32,195 nt of DNA from contig NZ_MPNT01000050.1 of assembly GCF_001907675.1 (NCBI RefSeq), forward strand, positions 1 through 32,195. The letters run 5' to 3'. The stretch is from Mycobacterium paraffinicum (GTDB taxonomy: Bacteria; Actinomycetota; Actinomycetes; Mycobacteriales; Mycobacteriaceae). Of the stretch, positions 1 to 12,129 are shown piece by piece. Position 1 is the first letter of the stretch; each line of letters starts with the position of its first letter. The notes beneath the pieces are model-generated. The model had not been told where the DNA came from. It was given only the letters and a program-made list of their open reading frames with translations, and did no database searches. The position numbers and the translations under genes are program-made.

Positions 1-188
1 AACGCCGCCACCGACCGCGCGCCGGTCATGCCACACAGCCCATCACGCTCGATCTCGGCGACCAGGTCCACAATGCGCCCATCAATCGCATTGCGCTGAC
101 CCGCCAACTCCGCCAACTCCTCAAACACCTCGTCCAAACGCTCTTTGGGGCTCACCACCACAGAGCCGGAAGATGCGATCGAGGACAT
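1..188 (-). CDS. DUF222 / 13E12-repeat family HNH protein, N-terminal part only
   Basis: Reading the minus strand from the ATG at 188 gives an open frame of 62 codons that runs off the left edge. The protein starts MSSIASSGSVVVSPKER and continues as a charged helical stretch (EELAELAGQRNAIDGRI) ending in GMTGARSVAA. I recognise this as the usual beginning of the mycobacterial DUF222 family (13E12 repeat proteins), whose C-terminus normally carries an HNH nuclease domain; that domain would lie outside the window. A GAGGG ribosome binding site sits about 8 bases before the ATG. The family is multicopy and repeat-like in mycobacteria, and in M. tuberculosis members serve as integration sites for phiRv-type prophages. 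The cellular role is unknown. The start and family are fairly sure; whether the gene is intact cannot be seen. Confidence 0.75.
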   Translation of the reverse strand, partial: MSSIASSGSVVVSPKERLDEVFEELAELAGQRNAIDGRIVDLVAEIERDGLCGMTGARSVAA

Positions 189-395
189 GACCGCACCCTC
201 GCAGCGGCGTACGACAAGTTTCGGCTGCCGACTTCGCGCTGGGCTGTGACCCGCGAACTAGTCCACAGTCCCGCCTCTATCCACAGGACCGCTCGCCGAG
301 ACCCGATTTTGGCCCCACTCATGCGCGGTCCGTCGGTTGCGGCGAGGTCAATGGTCACCACACCAGAGAAATAACAACCGAGAAGGGATCAGCCC

Positions 396-902
396 ATGTT
401 TGAAACACCGCTTACGGTCGTCGGACACATCGTCACCAACCCCGAACGCCGACAGGTCGGCACCCAGGAGGTGATCAAGTTCCGCGTCGCGAGCAATTCG
501 CGGCGGCGCACGGCCGACGGCGGCTGGGAGCCGGGCAACTCGCTGTTCATCAACGTCAATTGCTGGGGCAAGTTGGTCACCGGCGTGGGCGCCGCGCTGG
601 GCAAGGGTGCACCGGTGATCGTGGTGGGCCACGTGTACACCAGCGAGTACGAAGATCGCGACGGCAACCGGCGCTCGTCACTGGAGATGCGTGCTACCTC
701 CGTAGGGCCGGATGTGTCCCGCGCGATCGTGCGTATCGAGAGGCCGGGGTACACCGGGCCGAACGCGGAGCAGGCGGCCGCCAATGGAACTTCGGCGGCA
801 GCCGCCGACGTTGGTGCTGAGAAGGACCTGAAGGCCGGCGAGGACCCGGCCGATCCCACCAACACCGCCGCTGACCGCGACCAGCTGTCCGTTCTGGCTT
901 GA
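396..902 (+). CDS. ssbB: Single-stranded DNA-binding protein, SsbB-type paralogue
   Basis: 168 residues. The first ~115 residues form an OB-fold Ssb core (MFETPLTVVGHIVTNPERR, then FRVASNSRRR and NVNCWGKL), closely matching what I recall of Rv2478c. The tail is Ala/Glu/Asp-rich and ends in DQLSVLA. It lacks the acidic DDDxPF tip with which housekeeping Ssb recruits repair and replication partners, so this is probably the accessory SsbB paralogue and not the essential replication protein (inference). A GAGAAGGGAT ribosome binding site lies about 7 bases before the ATG. The gene is divergent from the DUF222 gene across a 207-base gap and is followed 85 bases later by ettA on the same strand. 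Confidence 0.88.
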   Translation: MFETPLTVVGHIVTNPERRQVGTQEVIKFRVASNSRRRTADGGWEPGNSLFINVNCWGKLVTGVGAALGKGAPVIVVGHVYTSEYEDRDGNRRSSLEMRATSVGPDVSRAIVRIERPGYTGPNAEQAAANGTSAAAADVGAEKDLKAGEDPADPTNTAADRDQLSVLA

Positions 903-920
903 CGGCCGGCTAGGGGCAGG

Positions 921-948
921 CCGACGGCCGTCGGGCGGTGCCTAGGAT
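921..948 (+). promoter_or_regulatory. Perfect 14-bp palindrome beside a candidate -10 box upstream of ettA
   Basis: CCGACGGCCGTCGG at 921-934 reads the same on both strands. TAGGAT at 943-948 fits the mycobacterial -10 consensus TAnnnT and would start transcription near 955, about 33 bases before the ettA ATG. The palindrome would then overlap the -35 region, the position of an operator. Because it has no loop it is a poor terminator for ssbB. Chance occurrence in GC-rich DNA is possible. Confidence 0.3.
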
Positions 949-987
949 GGTTCGCGAGATCACTCTGCAGAAAGGCATACCCGCGGC

Positions 988-2664
<1,677 letters not shown>

Positions 2665-2785
2665 TGTCAGCTGCGCAGCCCCGCAGTGACGCGGCCCAGA
2701 CGGCCGCTCGGGGCCGTACCCCCTTCGCGGGGGAGAGTGGGCGGTTGAGCACAGTGGCATCGGTCACGAGTTGGGAGCCATCGGC

Positions 2786-5700
2786 ATGACGATCGATCCC
2801 GGAGCCAAGCAGGCCCTCAAGCCGTGGACCGAGTTCACCCGGCAGGAAGACATCCCAGGCTGGATCGCGCAGGCCTACGTCGAGAGCTATCGCGGCCCGC
2901 ACGGCGACGAAACGGCGGATTCCGGTCCGACCGACGTGACCGTGCCGACCTCCATCGTCACTCCGGCCATGCTGGGTGCCCATTATCGGCTGGGCCGGCA
3001 CCGTCCCGCCGGCCAGAGCCGGGTCGCGGTCTACCCCCCGGACGATCCGGCCGGCTTCGGTCCCGCGTTGCAGGTCGTCACCGACCACGGCGGCATGCTG
3101 ATGGACTCGGTCACCGTGCTGCTGCATCGGCTCGGGGTGCCCTACGCCGCCATCATGACGCCGGTGTTCGAGGTGCACCGCAACTCGAACGGCGATCTGG
3201 TCAGCGTCGAACCCAAACCTCCCGGTGCGCCGCAGTTCGTCGGCGAAGCGTGGATACACGTACAGCTGCTGCCGTCCGTCGACACCAAGGGCCTCGCCGA
3301 GGTTGACCGGCTGCTGCCGAAGGTCCTCTCGGACGTGCAGCAGGTCGCCAGCGATGCGGACGCCTTGATCGCCACCCTGGCCGGCCTGGCCGCGGACGTC
3401 GAAACCAACTCGCACGGCCACTTCTCGGCCCCGGACCGCGACGACGTCGCGGCCCTGCTGCGCTGGCTGGGCAACGGTAACTTCCTGCTGCTCGGCTACC
3501 AACGGTGCCGCGTGCACGAGGGCTTGGTCTCCGGCGATGGATCACCCGGCCTGGGCGTCCTGCGCACCCGCACCGGTTCCCGCCCCCGGTTGACCGATGA
3601 CGACACGCTGCTGGTGCTCGCGCAGTCCGTCGTGGGCAGCTACCTGCGGTACGGCGCGTACCCGTACGCCATCGCGGTGCGGGAGAAGGTCGACGACGGA
3701 GTCCTCGAGCACCGCTTCGTCGGGCTCTTCACCGTCGCCGCCATGAACGCCGACGTTCTGGAGATCCCGACGGTCTCGACCCGGGTGCGCGACGTGCTCG
3801 CCCTCGCCGAGAGCGACCCGATCCACCCCGGCCAACTGCTACTCGATGTCATCCAAACCGTTCCGCGCTCAGAGCTTTTCACGCTGAGCGCCGAGCGGCT
3901 CTTAGCGATGGCCAAAGCGGTGGTGGACTTGGGATCCCAACGGCGGGCGTTGTTGTTCCTGCGCGCCGATCGGCTCCAATACTTCGTGTCCTGCCTGGTG
4001 TATCTGCCCCGTGACCGCTACACGACTCAGGTGCGGCTGCAGATCGAAGACATCCTGGTCCGCGAATTCGGTGGCATGCGGCTTGAGTTCACCGCCCGAG
4101 TCAGCGAATCACCTTGGGCCCTCATGCATTTCATGGTGCGGCTGCCCGAAGAATCCGCGCCCGTCGACGTCTCCGAGGACAACCGGGTGCGTATCCAGGG
4201 GTTGCTGAGCGAGGCCGCGCGGACTTGGACCGACCGGTTGATCGGCGCGGCCGCGGACAGCCGCGTCGAACAGGCCGACGTCGAGCACTACGCGACGGCC
4301 TTCTCCGAGGCCTACAAGCAGGCCGTCAGCCCGGCCGACGCCATCGATCACATCGCCATTGTCGAGGGGCTGCAAGACAATTCGGTCAAGTTGGTGTTCT
4401 CCGAACGCGGCGAGGACGGCGCCCCTCAGTTGACCTGGTTCCTTGGTGGGCGCACGGCCTCGCTGAGCCAGCTGTTGCCGATGCTGCAGAGCATGGGCGT
4501 GGTGGTGCTCGAGGAGCGGCCGTTCACCGTGACCCGCCCCGACGGGCTGCCGGTGTGGATCTACCAGTTCAAGATCTCCACCCACCCCACCATCTCGCCG
4601 GCGACCACGACGGAGGAGCGCGACGCGACGGCACAGCGATTCGCCGACGCGGTCACCGCGATCTGGGAAGGCCGGGTCGAAATCGACCGATTCAACGAGC
4701 TGGTCATGCGCGCGCGGCTGACCTGGCAGCAGGTGGTGCTGCTACGCGCCTACGCAAAATACCTGCGGCAGGCGGGCTTTCCCTACAGCCAGTCCTATAT
4801 CGAGTCCGTGCTCAACGAACACCCCTCCACCGCGCGATCACTGGTCGCCCTATTCGAGGCACTTTTCGATCCGCGCCCGTCGGGTCAGTCCAGGAACCGT
4901 GACGCCCAAGCGGCGGCGGCCGCCGTCGCCGCCGACATTGATGCGCTGATTAGCCTCGACACCGACCGCATCCTGCGGGCGTTCGCGTCGCTGGTGCAGG
5001 CGACGCTGCGCACCAATTACTTTGTGACGCGGGAGGCTTCGGCCCGGGCCCGAAACGTGCTGGCCCTTAAGCTCGACGCCCAACTGATCGACGAGCTGCC
5101 GCTGCCGCGCCCCAAATACGAGATCTTCATCTACTCGCCCCGGGTCGAGGGCGTGCATCTGCGGTTCGGCCCGGTGGCGCGCGGCGGGCTGCGCTGGTCG
5201 GACCGCCGCGACGACTTCCGCACCGAGATCCTCGGCCTGGTCAAGGCGCAGGCGGTGAAGAACGCCGTCATCGTGCCGGTCGGCGCCAAGGGCGGCTTCG
5301 TCGTCAAGAGGCCGCCGCTGGCGACCGGCGACCAGGCGGAGGACCGCGACGCCACCCGCGCCGAGGGCGTCGCCTGCTATCAGCTGTTCATCTCCGGGCT
5401 GCTCGACGTCACCGACAACGTCGACCACAAAACCAAGAAGGTCAGCCCGCCATCCGATGTGATCCGGCGCGACGGCGACGACGCCTACCTGGTGGTGGCC
5501 GCGGACAAGGGCACTGCCACCTTCTCCGACATCGCCAACGACGTCGCGAAGTCCTACGGATTCTGGTTGGGTGACGCGTTCGCGTCCGGCGGATCGGTGG
5601 GCTACGACCATAAGGCCATGGGCATCACCGCCAAGGGCGCGTGGGAGGCCGTCAAACGACACTTCCGGGAGATGGGCGTCGACACCCAGTCGGAGGACTT

Positions 5701-7618
5701 CACGGTGGTGGGCGTCGGCGACATGAGCGGCGACGTGTTCGGCAACGGCATGTTGCTGTCCAAACACATCCGGTTGATCGCCGCGTTTGATCACCGGCAC
5801 GTCTTTCTCGACCCGGACCCCGACGCCGCCGCCTCGTGGGAGGAACGCCGGCGGATGTTCGACCTGCCGAGGTCCAGCTGGGACGACTACGACAAGTCGC
5901 TGATCAGCGAGGGCGGCGGGGTGTACAGCCGCGAGCACAAATCCATCCCGGTCAGCCCGCAGGTGCGCGACGCGCTGGGCATCGACGGTGAGATCACCGA
6001 AATGACGCCGCCCAACCTGATCAAGGCGATCCTGCAGGCGCCGGTCGACCTGCTGTTCAACGGCGGCATCGGCACCTACATCAAGGCCGAATCGGAGTCC
6101 GACGCCGACGTCGGCGATCGCGCCAACGATCCCGTGCGGGTCAACGCAAGTCAGGTGCGTGCCAAGGTGATCGGGGAGGGCGGCAACCTTGGGGTGACCG
6201 CCCTGGGCCGCGTCGAGTTCGACCTGTCGGGCGGGCGCATCAACACCGACGCCATGGACAACTCCGCCGGGGTGGACTGCTCGGACCACGAGGTCAACAT
6301 CAAGATCCTGATCGACTCGCTGGTCACCGAGGGCCGCGTCGACCCCGGCGAGCGCAAGGAGCTGCTGGAATCGATGACCGACGAGGTCGCCCAGCTCGTG
6401 CTCACCGACAACGAGGACCAGAACGATCTGATCGGCACCAGCCGCGCCAACGCGGCCAGCCTGCTGCCGGTGCACGGCAGGCAAATTCAGTACCTCGTCG
6501 ACGAGCGAGGGCTCAACCGCGAACTGGAAGCGCTGCCGTCGGAGAAGGAAATCGACCGCCGGTGCGAGGCCGGCATCGGGCTCACCTCCCCCGAGCTGTG
6601 CACCCTGATGGCGCACGTCAAACTCGGGCTCAAAGAGGAGATGCTGAACACCGAACTGACCGAGCAGGACGTCTTCGCGTCCAGGTTGCCGCAATACTTC
6701 CCGACGCCGTTGCGGGAACGGTTCACCCCGGAGATCCGCACCCACCAGCTGCGGCGCGAGATTGTCACCACCATGCTGATCAACGACCTGGTCGACACCG
6801 CCGGCATCAGCTACGCCTTCCGGATCGTCGAGGACGTCGGCGTCGGGCCGGTCGACGCGGTACGCACTTACGTCGCCACCGACGCCATCTTCAGCGTGGG
6901 CCAGATCTGGCGGCGGATTCGCGCGGCGAACCTGCCGGTCGCCATGTCAGACCGGCTCACGCTGGACACCCGACGGCTGATCGACCGCGCAAGCCGCTGG
7001 CTGCTCAACTACCGTCCGCAGCCGCTGGCCGTCGGCGCCGAGATCAACCGGTTCGCCGCGACGGTCAAGGACCTCACGCCGCGGATGTCGGAGTGGCTGC
7101 GCGGCGACGACAAGGCGATCGTCGAGAAGGAGGCCGCCGAGTTCTCGTCGCAAGGTGCACCCGAGGACCTGGCGTACATGATCGCCGCGGGTCTGTACCG
7201 CTTCAGCCTGCTGGACATCATCGACATCGCTGACATCAACGACATCGACGCCGCCGAGGTCGCGGACACCTACTTCGCCCTGATGGACCGGCTGGGCACC
7301 GACAGCCTGCTGACGGCGGTCTCCGAGCTGCCCCGCAATGACCGCTGGCACTCGTTGGCGCGCTTGGCGATTCGCGACGACATCTACGCCTCGCTGCGGT
7401 CGTTGTGCTTCGACGTGCTCGCGGTGGGGGAGCCGGACGAAAGCGGCGAGGAGAAGATCGCCGAGTGGGAACACCTGTCGGCGTCAAGGGTGGAGCGGGC
7501 CCGCCGCACCCTCATCGAAATACAAGAAAGCGGGGAAAAGGATCTTGCGACACTCTCGGTGGCCGCGCGCCAGATCCGGCGCATGACCCGCACCAGCGGA
7601 CGAGGATCCTCCAGTTGA
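2786..7618 (+). CDS. gdh: NAD-dependent glutamate dehydrogenase, large (about 180 kDa) class
   Basis: 1610 residues. It oxidatively deaminates glutamate to 2-oxoglutarate and ammonium with NAD+. The family (L_180 class, Rv2476c) has a long N-terminal regulatory region with ACT-like folds, a central catalytic core and a long C-terminal extension. In the core I see [16 protein letters not shown] near residue 800, the lysine-bearing VGAKGGFV near 832, and a dinucleotide-binding stretch [17 protein letters not shown] near 975. The frame also opens at ATG 2771, but ATG 2786 begins MTIDPGAKQ, as in M. tuberculosis, and has GGGAG about 8 bases upstream, so I chose it. In mycobacteria and corynebacteria this enzyme is inhibited by the FHA protein GarA/OdhI (family knowledge). 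The stop overlaps the next gene as TTGA, so three genes (gdh, thioesterase, Rv2474c-like) probably share a transcript. Confidence 0.95.
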   Translation: MTIDPGAKQALKPWTEFTRQEDIPGWIAQAYVESYRGPHGDETADSGPTDVTVPTSIVTPAMLGAHYRLGRHRPAGQSRVAVYPPDDPAGFGPALQVVTDHGGMLMDSVTVLLHRLGVPYAAIMTPVFEVHRNSNGDLVSVEPKPPGAPQFVGEAWIHVQLLPSVDTKGLAEVDRLLPKVLSDVQQVASDADALIATLAGLAADVETNSHGHFSAPDRDDVAALLRWLGNGNFLLLGYQRCRVHEGLVSGDGSPGLGVLRTRTGSRPRLTDDDTLLVLAQSVVGSYLRYGAYPYAIAVREKVDDGVLEHRFVGLFTVAAMNADVLEIPTVSTRVRDVLALAESDPIHPGQLLLDVIQTVPRSELFTLSAERLLAMAKAVVDLGSQRRALLFLRADRLQYFVSCLVYLPRDRYTTQVRLQIEDILVREFGGMRLEFTARVSESPWALMHFMVRLPEESAPVDVSEDNRVRIQGLLSEAARTWTDRLIGAAADSRVEQADVEHYATAFSEAYKQAVSPADAIDHIAIVEGLQDNSVKLVFSERGEDGAPQLTWFLGGRTASLSQLLPMLQSMGVVVLEERPFTVTRPDGLPVWIYQFKISTHPTISPATTTEERDATAQRFADAVTAIWEGRVEIDRFNELVMRARLTWQQVVLLRAYAKYLRQAGFPYSQSYIESVLNEHPSTARSLVALFEALFDPRPSGQSRNRDAQAAAAAVAADIDALISLDTDRILRAFASLVQATLRTNYFVTREASARARNVLALKLDAQLIDELPLPRPKYEIFIYSPRVEGVHLRFGPVARGGLRWSDRRDDFRTEILGLVKAQAVKNAVIVPVGAKGGFVVKRPPLATGDQAEDRDATRAEGVACYQLFISGLLDVTDNVDHKTKKVSPPSDVIRRDGDDAYLVVAADKGTATFSDIANDVAKSYGFWLGDAFASGGSVGYDHKAMGITAKGAWEAVKRHFREMGVDTQSEDFTVVGVGDMSGDVFGNGMLLSKHIRLIAAFDHRHVFLDPDPDAAASWEERRRMFDLPRSSWDDYDKSLISEGGGVYSREHKSIPVSPQVRDALGIDGEITEMTPPNLIKAILQAPVDLLFNGGIGTYIKAESESDADVGDRANDPVRVNASQVRAKVIGEGGNLGVTALGRVEFDLSGGRINTDAMDNSAGVDCSDHEVNIKILIDSLVTEGRVDPGERKELLESMTDEVAQLVLTDNEDQNDLIGTSRANAASLLPVHGRQIQYLVDERGLNRELEALPSEKEIDRRCEAGIGLTSPELCTLMAHVKLGLKEEMLNTELTEQDVFASRLPQYFPTPLRERFTPEIRTHQLRREIVTTMLINDLVDTAGISYAFRIVEDVGVGPVDAVRTYVATDAIFSVGQIWRRIRAANLPVAMSDRLTLDTRRLIDRASRWLLNYRPQPLAVGAEINRFAATVKDLTPRMSEWLRGDDKAIVEKEAAEFSSQGAPEDLAYMIAAGLYRFSLLDIIDIADINDIDAAEVADTYFALMDRLGTDSLLTAVSELPRNDRWHSLARLAIRDDIYASLRSLCFDVLAVGEPDESGEEKIAEWEHLSASRVERARRTLIEIQESGEKDLATLSVAARQIRRMTRTSGRGSSS

Positions 7619-8028
7619 GCGTCGGCTTCGTCGCCCCCGTACCGGTGCGCTGGTCGGACATCGACATGTACCAGCACGTCAACCACGCCACCATGGTCAC
7701 GATTCTGGAAGAGGCCCGGGTGCAGTTCCTGCGCGAAGCGTTCGAGGTCGACATCTTGACCATCGGGTTGCTGATCGCGGAAGTCAAGGTGACCTATAAA
7801 GGTCAACTGCGGCTGGTCGATTCGCCGCTGCAGGTGACGATGTGGACCAAGCGGTTGCGGGCGGTGGACTTCACGCTGGGCTACGAAGTGCGCTCGGTCA
7901 GCGCCGACCCCGAGTCCAAACCCGCCGTCATCGCCGAGTCGCAGCTGGCCGCCGTTCACATCGAGGAGGAGCGCTTGGTGCGGCTCTCCCCACACCATCG
8001 GGAGTATCTGCAACGGTGGATTCGGTAG
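7615..8028 (+). CDS. Hotdog-fold acyl-CoA thioesterase (4HBT type), Rv2475c-like
   Basis: 137 residues beginning at a TTG that overlaps the gdh stop (TTGA). AGGA lies about 8 bases upstream. The frame is open further 5' inside gdh, but the protein homologous to Rv2475c starts here ([16 protein letters not shown]). The motif [17 protein letters not shown] carries the catalytic aspartate and the YxHVNN-like segment of 4-hydroxybenzoyl-CoA-thioesterase/YbgC hotdog enzymes, which hydrolyse acyl-CoA thioesters in the cytosol. The substrate cannot be told from sequence. No signal or membrane segment is present. The overlap with gdh implies translational coupling, and the next gene starts inside this one, so it is the middle member of a tight cluster. 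Confidence 0.87.
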   Translation: MSVGFVAPVPVRWSDIDMYQHVNHATMVTILEEARVQFLREAFEVDILTIGLLIAEVKVTYKGQLRLVDSPLQVTMWTKRLRAVDFTLGYEVRSVSADPESKPAVIAESQLAAVHIEEERLVRLSPHHREYLQRWIR

Positions 8029-8690
8029 TAGTTGACCGCGGACTCTGGTTGGGGCCAGCCGACCGGGCCGCCCAGCGCAGGGATCTGGCCGCGTTCGTCG
8101 ATTACGCGCTGCGTCTCGACGACACCGCCGTCATTCGCCTCCGCACTCGATCGGCCGGCCTGCTGACGGCTTGGGTGGCCACGGGTTTCGACGTCATGGC
8201 CAGCCGGGTGGTCGGTGGCGAAGTGCGGCCCGAAGATCTGTCGGTGGGCGCGGACGGTCTGGCGCGCGGCCTGTCCGCGATGGACGACTCGGGCTACGTC
8301 GACCCAGGCTTCGCGATGGATTCCGCATGGCGGGGGGCGCTTCCCCCGGACTCGGGCTTCGCGCACCTCGAGGACATACCCGCCCGAGTGATGCTCGATC
8401 TGGCGCATCGCGGGGCGCAACTCGCCAAGGAACACGGCAGTTCGCATGGTCCGCCGGTGTCACTGCTCGACCAAGAGGTGGTTCAGGTGAGCTCCCCGGA
8501 CGGCGGCGTGGGGGTGCCGATGCGGTGTGTGTTCGCCTTGACCGCAATGGGTTTCCTGCCGCAGTCGGCCGAGGCCGTCGCCGCCGACGAGATGATCCGC
8601 GTCCGGGTCCTGCCGACCTGGTTGCGCCTCGATGCCCGGTTTGGCTCGGTGTACCGGCGTCGCGGAGACCCGGCGCTGCTGTTGAGCTGA
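8016..8690 (+). CDS. Conserved mycobacterial protein of unknown function, Rv2474c-like
   Basis: 224 residues from a GTG start that overlaps the last 13 bases of the thioesterase gene. An upstream extension of this frame exists but would lie entirely inside the thioesterase. The start gives [25 protein letters not shown], matching what I recall of Rv2474c. GGGAG lies about 10 bases upstream. The sequence is Ala/Arg/Leu-rich with no signal peptide, clear membrane helix or catalytic motif that I can name. Residues AHRGAQLAKEHGSSHGPP and the final VYRRRGDPALLLS are distinctive. It is conserved behind gdh and the thioesterase in mycobacteria, so it may share their transcript, but I do not assign a function. 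Confidence 0.8.
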   Translation: MDSVVVDRGLWLGPADRAAQRRDLAAFVDYALRLDDTAVIRLRTRSAGLLTAWVATGFDVMASRVVGGEVRPEDLSVGADGLARGLSAMDDSGYVDPGFAMDSAWRGALPPDSGFAHLEDIPARVMLDLAHRGAQLAKEHGSSHGPPVSLLDQEVVQVSSPDGGVGVPMRCVFALTAMGFLPQSAEAVAADEMIRVRVLPTWLRLDARFGSVYRRRGDPALLLS

Positions 8691-8715
8691 CGCCTCAGAC
8701 GGCCGGCGGCCGCCC

Positions 8716-8730
8716 GAATCATCTTGATTC
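8716..8730. terminator. Small perfect hairpin between convergent genes
   Basis: GAATCA-TCT-TGATTC lies in the 63-base gap between the convergent Rv2474c-like gene and the FAD oxidoreductase. The arms are 6 bp and the loop 3 bases, followed by AAATA on the plus strand. The stem is AT-rich and weak and there is no U-tract, so termination is only a positional guess. Confidence 0.25.
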
Positions 8731-8753
8731 AAATACGGTCTTCGGCCGACGGC

Positions 8754-9788
8754 TCAGGTGCCGTAGACCATCCACAACGGCAGAACCGCGTCCAGGTAAT
8801 CCATGAACTTCTTTAGTCCCACGCGGTATTGCCCATAGCCGTACGGGTCTTCGGCGTACTCGGGGAACGCGATGCCCAACCCGAACAGGCCGGGGGCGAG
8901 GATTCCGTTCATCCGGTTGTAGCGCAGCGGTCCAAACTGGGGCGTCTCGGGCAGCGTCCGCGGTTCGAAACCCACCGTGTAGACGACCCGGTCGCACTCG
9001 GCGAGCTTCTCCTCGAACTCTGGGCTGGAAACCCAGCACCTCTCCAACCGTTCCGGGTACACCCCGTCGATGTTCTCCCGGGCCCACACGGCGGCTCGGC
9101 CCTTGAGGCCCGTGTCGTCGAACAGGATCCAATCATCCAGATAGACAGCGTATTTGAGCGGGCTGCGGTAAAAATTGATCACCCTGCCGACCGGAAGCCT
9201 CAGCAGGTGCGGCAGCGCGATCATCGACGAGTGCGACGAGCCGAAGACACCAACCGTCGCGCCTTCGAGTGGCACCTCGGCGAGCTTCTCGGCGTCGAGG
9301 GCGACCTCGACCGGGATCTCGTCGATGGCGTAGTCCAGGCTCTTGGGCACCACGCCGACCGCGAGGATCACGTTGTCCGACGTGACTTCCGAATCCTGCG
9401 TCTCGATCCGCCACTGCCGCCGTTGCAACGACAGGGTGGTGGCGGTCGTTTCGAAGGCGGGCACCCGCTCGCGCAGGTGCCCGGTGACCCACACCAACGG
9501 GTCGGCGACCAAGGCGAGGGCGCAGGTCTCCTCCGGGTCGATTTCGGCCAGCGGCGATGGCGGAGCTTCCGAAAACCGAAAGGCCGCAGAGCCGTTCAAG
9601 AAACTCAGGAATGTCCCGGCGATGGTGTTGCTGGACACCGACCGCCACTTGCCACCCAGGTCTCCCGCGGCGAAGGCAGGGTCGATCCAGGCGATCTCGT
9701 CAGCCGGTACGCCCCGATCGAGCAGCCGTCCCACCGCCGCGATTCCCGCGGGTCCGGCTCCGATCACTGTCCACGAGTAGGTCGCCAT
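8754..9788 (-). CDS. FAD-dependent pyridine-nucleotide oxidoreductase, unknown substrate
   Basis: 344 residues. The N-terminus has a Rossmann FAD-binding motif (VIGAGPAG, residues 8-15). A second nucleotide-binding-like glycine/serine turn, GVFGSSHSS, lies at 180-188, and VYTVGFEPR near 270 resembles the second FAD contact of two-domain flavoproteins. No CxxC pair is present, so it is not a thioredoxin reductase or disulfide reductase. The FxGxxxH fingerprint of flavin monooxygenases is not visible either. No signal peptide or membrane segment is seen. I do not recall this gene between Rv2474c and aglA (Rv2471) in M. tuberculosis, where Rv2473 and Rv2472 sit. It is downstream of aglA on the same strand with a 211-base gap, so it probably has its own promoter; TATACC lies 7-12 bases before the ATG. 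Function unassigned beyond the fold. Confidence 0.78.
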   Translation of the reverse strand: MATYSWTVIGAGPAGIAAVGRLLDRGVPADEIAWIDPAFAAGDLGGKWRSVSSNTIAGTFLSFLNGSAAFRFSEAPPSPLAEIDPEETCALALVADPLVWVTGHLRERVPAFETTATTLSLQRRQWRIETQDSEVTSDNVILAVGVVPKSLDYAIDEIPVEVALDAEKLAEVPLEGATVGVFGSSHSSMIALPHLLRLPVGRVINFYRSPLKYAVYLDDWILFDDTGLKGRAAVWARENIDGVYPERLERCWVSSPEFEEKLAECDRVVYTVGFEPRTLPETPQFGPLRYNRMNGILAPGLFGLGIAFPEYAEDPYGYGQYRVGLKKFMDYLDAVLPLWMVYGT

Positions 9789-9999
9789 GTACTAGGTATA
9801 GAGGAGCGACGAGACAAGCGCTTTTCCGGAACCGGGCCGAACCGGTTGACCAGCCGGGCTCACACGATGTCGGCTGAACATCAGCGCCGCCGTCCGGTTC
9901 ACCGCGCCGACCCGGTCGGCACCTGGTTGGTAGCGTCCTCCCGCGCGACACCCCGCGAAAGTCACGCGAAAGCGACTACTCCGCCAGCCCTTTGGGCGC

Positions 10000-11595
10000 T
10001 CAGACCAGCCACGCCGCGGCGTCGGGTGCGAGTTTGCCGTCGACCAGCGGGGCGCTTGCCACGATCAGTTCTCCCGGCGGCAGTGGGATGGGTCGGCTGC
10101 CGGCGTTCACCGCGCACACCGCCCCGCCGTCGCGGCGGAAGATCAGCGCATCGCGCGGCGCGTCGAGCCACTCGAGCCCGTCGCCGTCGAATTCGGCGCG
10201 CTCCTTGCGCGATGCGATGATGCGCTGGAAGAACGAGAAAGTCGATTCGGGGTCCGCGACCTGCTTCTCGACGGTCAGTGCCGCCCACTCCGGGGGCATC
10301 GGCAACCAGGTGTCGGGCGACGAGGAGAACCCGAATGGCGGCTCCTCACCCGACCAGGGGATCGGGACCCGGCACTTGTCGCGGCCGCGCTCGGTGTGCC
10401 CGGAGCGCTCCCACGTCGGGTCCTGCAGCACCTCGTCGGGCAGCACCACGTCCGGCAGCCCCAGCTCCTCGCCGTTGTAGACGAACACCGCACCCGGCAG
10501 CGCCAGCATCACCATCGCCATGGCGCGCGCCCGCCGCAACCCGACCTCACCGTCGCCGTACCGGGTGACCTCACGCCCCACGTCGTGGTTGGACAGCGTC
10601 CACGTCGGTGTGGCGTTCTCGATCGCGGTGGCCGCCAACGAATTCTGAATGGCGTCATGGATTTCGGTCGTGTCGAAATCGATCTTGGTCAGCCGGAAGT
10701 TGAAGCCGAGATGAAGCTCGTCCGGCCGCAAGTACTCGGCCCACCGGGCGTTGTCCATGACCCAGACCTCGCCGATGGTCACCGCCCCCGGGTAGTCATC
10801 GACGATCGATCGGATCCCGCGGTGGATGTCGTGCACGCTCGGGTGGTTGAAGCGCGGGTCGTCGTCGCTGTGGTGCAAGACCTTGACGTCGTCCCTCGCG
10901 TCGGGCAGGTCGGCCGGCTTGGCCATCCCGTGCGCGACGTCGATGCGGAAACCGTCGACGCCGCGTTTCAGCCAGAACCGCAGCGTCTTCTCGAAATCGT
11001 CGAAGATGTCCGGGTGTTCCCAATTCAGATCCGGCTGCTCGGCGTCGAACAGGTGGAGGTACCACTGGCCCGGGTTGCCGTCCGGTTCGACCACCCGCGT
11101 CCAGGCCGGCCCGCCGAACACCGACGTCCAGTTGTTCGGCGGCAGTTCGCCCTGGGAGCCGCGCCCGTCGCGGAAGAAGTAGCGTTCACGGGCGTCCGTA
11201 CCCGGACCGGCCGCCAGCGCGGCCTGAAACCACGGGTGCGCCGAACTGCTGTGGTTGGGCACCACGTCCATGGTGATCTTGATGCCTCGCTCGTGCGCCG
11301 CCGCCACCAGCCGCTCGAACGCTGCCATCCCGCCGAACAGCGGGTCGATGTCGCGCGGATCCGCGACGTCGTAGCCGTGGTCGGCCATCGGCGACACGGT
11401 GACCGGATTGAGCCAGATCGCGTCGACGCCGAGCCGTTCCAGGTGTTCCAGCCGAGCCGTGAGACCGTCCAGGTCGCCGACACCGTCGCCGTCGCTGTCG
11501 GCGAACGACCGCGGATACACCTGATAGAACACCGCGTTTGACCACCACGGCCTGGATTTCATTCCACCCCGCTCAGTTTCGTGGGCCGACATCAC
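10000..11595 (-). CDS. aglA: GH13 alpha-glucosidase (AglA)
   Basis: 531 residues, a glycoside hydrolase family 13 enzyme of the oligo-1,6-glucosidase/alpha-glucosidase type, orthologous in position and sequence to Rv2471. The (beta/alpha)8 barrel motifs are present in order: DVVPNH (110-115), GFRIDVAHG with the nucleophile Asp219, TIGEVW with the acid/base Glu276, and TLSNHD with the transition-state Asp338. It hydrolyses terminal alpha-linked glucose from oligosaccharides, probably in the cytosol since no signal peptide is seen. The GTG at 11595 overlaps the glbO stop as GTGA, suggesting coupling. ATG at 11592 is in the same frame. ATG at 11562 (MKSRPWW), preceded by GGGGTGGA, is a credible shorter start. 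It is cotranscribed downstream of glbO. Confidence 0.92.
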   Translation of the reverse strand: MMSAHETERGGMKSRPWWSNAVFYQVYPRSFADSDGDGVGDLDGLTARLEHLERLGVDAIWLNPVTVSPMADHGYDVADPRDIDPLFGGMAAFERLVAAAHERGIKITMDVVPNHSSSAHPWFQAALAAGPGTDARERYFFRDGRGSQGELPPNNWTSVFGGPAWTRVVEPDGNPGQWYLHLFDAEQPDLNWEHPDIFDDFEKTLRFWLKRGVDGFRIDVAHGMAKPADLPDARDDVKVLHHSDDDPRFNHPSVHDIHRGIRSIVDDYPGAVTIGEVWVMDNARWAEYLRPDELHLGFNFRLTKIDFDTTEIHDAIQNSLAATAIENATPTWTLSNHDVGREVTRYGDGEVGLRRARAMAMVMLALPGAVFVYNGEELGLPDVVLPDEVLQDPTWERSGHTERGRDKCRVPIPWSGEEPPFGFSSSPDTWLPMPPEWAALTVEKQVADPESTFSFFQRIIASRKERAEFDGDGLEWLDAPRDALIFRRDGGAVCAVNAGSRPIPLPPGELIVASAPLVDGKLAPDAAAWLV

Positions 11596-11996
11596 AACGC
11601 CGCGTTGACCAGCGAATGCGCCGCCATCTCAAGGTAATCGAGCAACTGGCGCCGGTGCTCGTCGTCGAGGGTCTCCGAGTCGATCGAGGCGACGGCGATG
11701 TGCATGCAGCGCAGCCAGGCGTCGCGCTCGATGGGAGTGATCCGGAATGGGACGTGACGCATCCGCAACCGGGGATGGCCCCGCTGGTCGGAGTAGGTGC
11801 GTGGGCCGCCCCAGTACTGCTCGAGGAACATCCGCAACCGCTCCTCGGCGCCCGCCAGGTCGTCTTCGGGGTAGATCTGGCGCAAGATCTCGTCCTCGGC
11901 GACCTGGGCATAGAACCGGGACACGATCGCATGGAAGGTGTCGGCGCCGCCGACGGCGTCATAGAAGGACTGGGGCTCGGAATCCATCGGCTCCAT
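11592..11996 (-). CDS. glbO: Truncated haemoglobin O (group II trHb)
   Basis: 134 residues, slightly longer at the N-terminus than the 128-residue M. tuberculosis GlbO (Rv2470). All haem-pocket markers of group II truncated haemoglobins are present with a +6 offset: Tyr29 (B10), Tyr42 (CD1), proximal His81 (F8) in RLRMRHVPF, and Trp94 (G8) in RDAWLRC. The family binds O2 very tightly, has peroxidase and NO-dioxygenase activity, and is linked to membrane respiration in mycobacteria (established knowledge). The ATG at 11996 and another at 11987 are both possible starts; the second has GGAG a few bases upstream. It is the first gene of the glbO-aglA pair and is divergent from the HNH gene over 133 bases. 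Confidence 0.95.
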   Translation of the reverse strand: MEPMDSEPQSFYDAVGGADTFHAIVSRFYAQVAEDEILRQIYPEDDLAGAEERLRMFLEQYWGGPRTYSDQRGHPRLRMRHVPFRITPIERDAWLRCMHIAVASIDSETLDDEHRRQLLDYLEMAAHSLVNAAL

Positions 11997-12129
11997 TGTG
12001 GTCCATTGCGGCGGACCCGGGCCGCGCCGGGCCGACGGGGCGCCCGGTGTTCACCCGCGCGACATGCCGTTCACCAGCAATAGGGGTGCGATTGGCGGCG
12101 AATCATGGTGGACTATCCGCGGAGGATCT

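Noticed and set aside
4850..6745. 631-codon open frame opposite gdh
   Set aside because: Antisense shadow of the gdh catalytic core, with no recognisable motif.
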